Assembly: GCA_030704615.1 (NCBI GenBank)
Contig: CM060732.1
Coordinates: 16,988,001 to 17,052,000, forward strand
Length of the DNA: 64,000 nucleotides
Source: Takakia lepidozioides
Lineage: Eukaryota > Streptophyta > Takakiopsida > Takakiales > Takakiaceae
Direction of reading: 5' to 3'
The stretch's first letter is position 1; each line of letters starts with the position of its first letter. This document shows positions 61,670 through 64,000 of this stretch, one piece after another. Position numbers and translations under genes: made by a program. The notes beneath the pieces are model-generated. The model was not told the DNA's origin, searched no databases, and saw nothing but the letters and a program-made list of their open reading frames with translations.

Positions 61670-61915
61670 AAGGCCGGCCATCGCCTCCTGCGACACCCTG
61701 GCGTCGCATTGGACGACGCGTTTTTTTTTTTTTTTTTAATTGGGGGTCGCACCCCGCGATGGACAGCCGTCACGGGGGCGACGTGTTTTTTTATTTATGG
61801 GGCCGGGGGTCGCAAGAAACGACGGCCAGCCGTCGCAATATTCATTTTTACATTTCAAAAAAGGGCGGGCGCAGGCGTGCGACGGCCGGGCGTCGCATGT
61901 AGGCGCCGCGCCTTT
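61670..61915. repeat. CACTA copy 2 right subterminal palindromic array
   Basis: At least five palindromic units, such as tgcgacggccgggcgtcgca near 61880 and cgacggccagccgtcgc near 61820, separated by T-runs. Matches the left array. Confidence 0.8.
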
Positions 61916-62289
61916 TTTTTCCCCTAAGTGCTTCAAGCATCTCTTTCCCCTCCCGTTTTCGTTTGTTCTTTGGGAGAGAGGTAGTTCAGAGAGTGGGGTT
62001 GAGGGTGGAGGAGAAACGCACCTGCTGCTGAGCCCGAGGTGGTCGCAAGGCCCCAAGGAGTTTGCCCCAACGCCGCTCCAACGCCCAAGGTAAACACCGC
62101 CTCCTCCCTCACTTTCTGTCTTTCTTTCTTGCCCTAAGCACGGGCTGATGTCTCTCTCCCCTGTGTGGTAGGAACGCCGCGCAGAGGCGTGACCTAACGA
62201 GCTGAAGAGAGAGAGAGCCCTGGTGAGCGGGGCAGAGACGCCCTGCAGCGGCGGGGACCCGCGCCGCGACAGCACCGCAGCAACTCGCT
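61916..62289. other. GC-rich spacer after CACTA copy 2
   Basis: No gene supported. GC-rich, with AGAGAG tracts. It contains the possible degraded right end of the CACTA element. Confidence 0.35.
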
Positions 62290-62299
62290 TCAAGCACCA

Positions 62300-62712
62300 G
62301 CAGCAGTAGAGGTACGTCAGGGAAATTGCACTCTCCCTTTCCTCTCTGCTTCTGTTTACTGTTCAAAGGTAGTCTTCTTGCCCTGACTTTAAATTTAGGT
62401 CTGGTGCCAAGAGCGGGATAGACCCTTGAGCGCATCCATGATATCATCCCCCATGTCACAGACTGGAAACAGGTTCAGAGAAGTTTTCTTCCTAACTTCA
62501 TTTTCATCGAACAATTTTCTGATAACAGACATGGCTTTGGACACTACATTCTCTAAGTCAGGTTTATCCAGCAAGGTCAAGACTTGCGGGTCCAGATTCA
62601 GATCCTTGAGAATCTCTTTTACTCTCTTCTCCCAGGGCTCACCCTGTTTGACAGGGCGGTCCTGTTTCCAAGATATAGAGTTGATTAACTTAGGATATCT
62701 GGTGTTGGACAT
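62300..62712 (-). mobile_element. LINE ORF2 3'-fragment, copy 3 (longest)
   Basis: The minus strand encodes KQGEPWEKRVKEILKDLNLD, then a spacer, then SLNLFPVCDMGDDIMDALKG, and after one frame change TRPKFKVRARRLPLNSKQKQ. It extends the family about 250 bp toward the N-terminus compared with the other two copies. Similar W...KEIL.DL.L... spacing precedes the terminal zinc finger in several non-LTR ORF2 proteins. Confidence 0.6.
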
Positions 62713-64000
62713 ATGTTGCAGCTGAACCCACCATCTGACCTTGAATTTAGGGTGTCGAGAGCTTAAAAGAGAGCAGCACAGAAGAGAGGGAAGATATACA
62801 TGTCATGTCAAGACATGGACAAGACTGCTAAGGTCATTGTCATTGAAAGACAAAACAGCCCTTTACAGGGCACCATCTAACATTCTCTTTCATGTTTACA
62901 ATCTCATTTGAATACCCAATTACATTTCAGGGTCTCTGAAAAAACAGGGCGGGAGGGTGGGATTCCAGGTCAATCATATCATGAAAGCACCAAAGTACAC
63001 ATCATCGTCTCAAGAATCCATTATAAACTCATTTCAAAAACCAGATTGCAGGTTTGGTTTGAAGATGATGTTTTAGAACCAAGATATAAGCAAGATTCTT
63101 AAAAAGGAAGAAGAAACATCAGTGTAGAGCCCCCTTAAGCATGTATAGGCCTAAAATGGTATTTTAAGGCCACATAAGGTGGTTCTGCCAAGGTGAAAGA
63201 GCAGCTCAGAAACCCCAGTTTGTTATCAAGCCATGAAACCAAAATGATATGAGGGCCTTGAAGAATGTGTGTTATCTATCAAAGCCTATCCTTTTGATCC
63301 ATCAGAGTCATACCAAGAGTTCTCATTTGCCAAGTGTCAAGGCAGTCATAGTAATAACTGCTTTTTTGTATCCTTGTATCCTTCATAGCTAAACTCCTAC
63401 ACATGCAAATGTGGTTGTAAAAAACCATAAACAGGGGTAAGGAGAGAAACAGATCCTCATTGGAGCAATCTTGGCGCAGGTCTGAAGTGGCATGGTGGTA
63501 GTTCGAAACAGCAGATGGCATCAGCAGCTTAGGCAGCGGCAGTATCTACACTTGCAAGAACGGGAACTGCAAGCTTCAAGAAATCAAGACAAGTGAAGAC
63601 CCTCACCTGTGCCCGTCCCAAAAACCACCACATAGCGATGTGTGTTAGTGAGGATGCAGCAGGTAAGTGGCAGGTCTTCACAGTTGCTATCCATGTCAGT
63701 GTTGAATTCTAAAGCAAGTACAGATCACAGTTCAAGCAATGGTAAACTCAAAAAAAACCTTGAGTGTTTGTGGTATGCCTTACACCATGGCTTCCAACAG
63801 ATTGTCTCCAACAGAACGCAGTCAGAGTAGAAGCGTTCACAGCTAGAGAGTGGCTCATACACAAAGAGAGAGCAACAAGTAATCTGTAGATAAATTGGGA
63901 TAGAGTACTTCCCAACAAGGAGTAAAAGCGTCGTTGCAAAATAAAGAACCATGAGTTCCTGATCAGAGCAATCACGGCTTTGTCGTCTGCCATAGAAGAA
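62713..64000. other. Unassigned right edge
   Basis: AT-richer sequence with no recognised gene. A minus-strand ATG at 63993 begins MADDKAVIALIRN and could be the first exon of a gene lying in this segment. A possible + splice donor (CAG|GTAAGT) is at about 63662. Both are weak. Confidence 0.3.

Larger units (their letters stand above)
54237..61915 (-). mobile_element. CACTA (EnSpm) element copy 2
   Basis: The left end is CACTACAGCAAATGGGGGGG at 54237, a canonical CACTA terminus. GC-rich palindromic arrays flank both sides (54250-54850 and 61670-61915). Inside, on the minus strand, are an accessory ORF region (61263-60208) and a tnp2 transposase (59363-55197). The right terminus (expected GTAGTG end) is not found; sequence after the right array (cccctaagtg at about 61921) may be a degraded end. 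The element is the inverted relative of copy 1, with the transposases pointing toward each other. Confidence 0.85.

Overview
This is nuclear DNA of a land plant. The window holds intron-rich plant genes (CULLIN3, a TMO5/bHLH30-clade bHLH, NOL6/Nrap, a palmitoyl-protein thioesterase and a plant-type PI4K-beta) set among plant-type transposable elements (CACTA/EnSpm, Ty3-gypsy, LINE, SINE, foldback MITEs). The sequence does not identify the species. Large TE blocks and fairly divergent proteins would suit a seed-free vascular plant, but that is only an impression.

Layout. 0-2 kb: a G-rich minisatellite (GGGGTTACA units) and a small TIR element. 2.5-5.4 kb (+): an intact two-exon CUL3. 6.5-8.3 kb (-): a two-exon bHLH, tail-to-tail with CUL3. 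10-10.65 kb: a tRNA-derived SINE. 11.7-22.5 kb: a decayed CACTA element (copy 1, transposase on +) that carries an antisense accessory gene, foldback hairpins, a broken SET-domain fragment and an inserted LINE ORF1. 22.8-27.0 kb (-): a Ty3-gypsy fragment with gag, two zinc knuckles and protease but no visible RT/RNaseH/IN.

27.07-34.2 kb: a PI4K-beta locus lacking its 5' half. One exon on + (27.1 kb) is followed by a block of exons on - (about 27.8-30.1 kb), and then the catalytic exons return to + (31.25-34.2 kb). The exon that ends the inverted block and the first + exon after it fit together exactly, in sequence and phase. The middle of the gene is therefore flipped in place, with both breakpoints in introns. 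It also has an in-frame stop, frame changes, a missing exon and DFG changed to DFW, so it is almost certainly a pseudogene.

36.4-46.6 kb (-): NOL6, reconstructed as 24 exons with consistent phases (about 1016 aa). 47.1-52.2 kb (+): palmitoyl-protein thioesterase, 12 exons (322 aa) including a 21-nt microexon. NOL6 and PPT share a 473-bp divergent promoter. 54.2-61.9 kb: a second CACTA element (copy 2, transposase on -), an inverted relative of copy 1 with striking palindromic subterminal arrays. 62.3-62.7 kb: the third copy of a LINE ORF2 fragment also found in the PI4K and PPT introns. The last 1.3 kb is unassigned.

How the genes relate: the four intact genes (ubiquitin ligase scaffold, transcription factor, ribosome biogenesis factor, lysosomal/vacuolar-type thioesterase) are ordinary housekeeping or developmental genes with no pathway link. 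The unusual content is the rearranged PI4K locus and the pair of CACTA elements. Exon boundaries were worked out by hand from splice sites, phase continuity and recalled family conservation; no database search was run.
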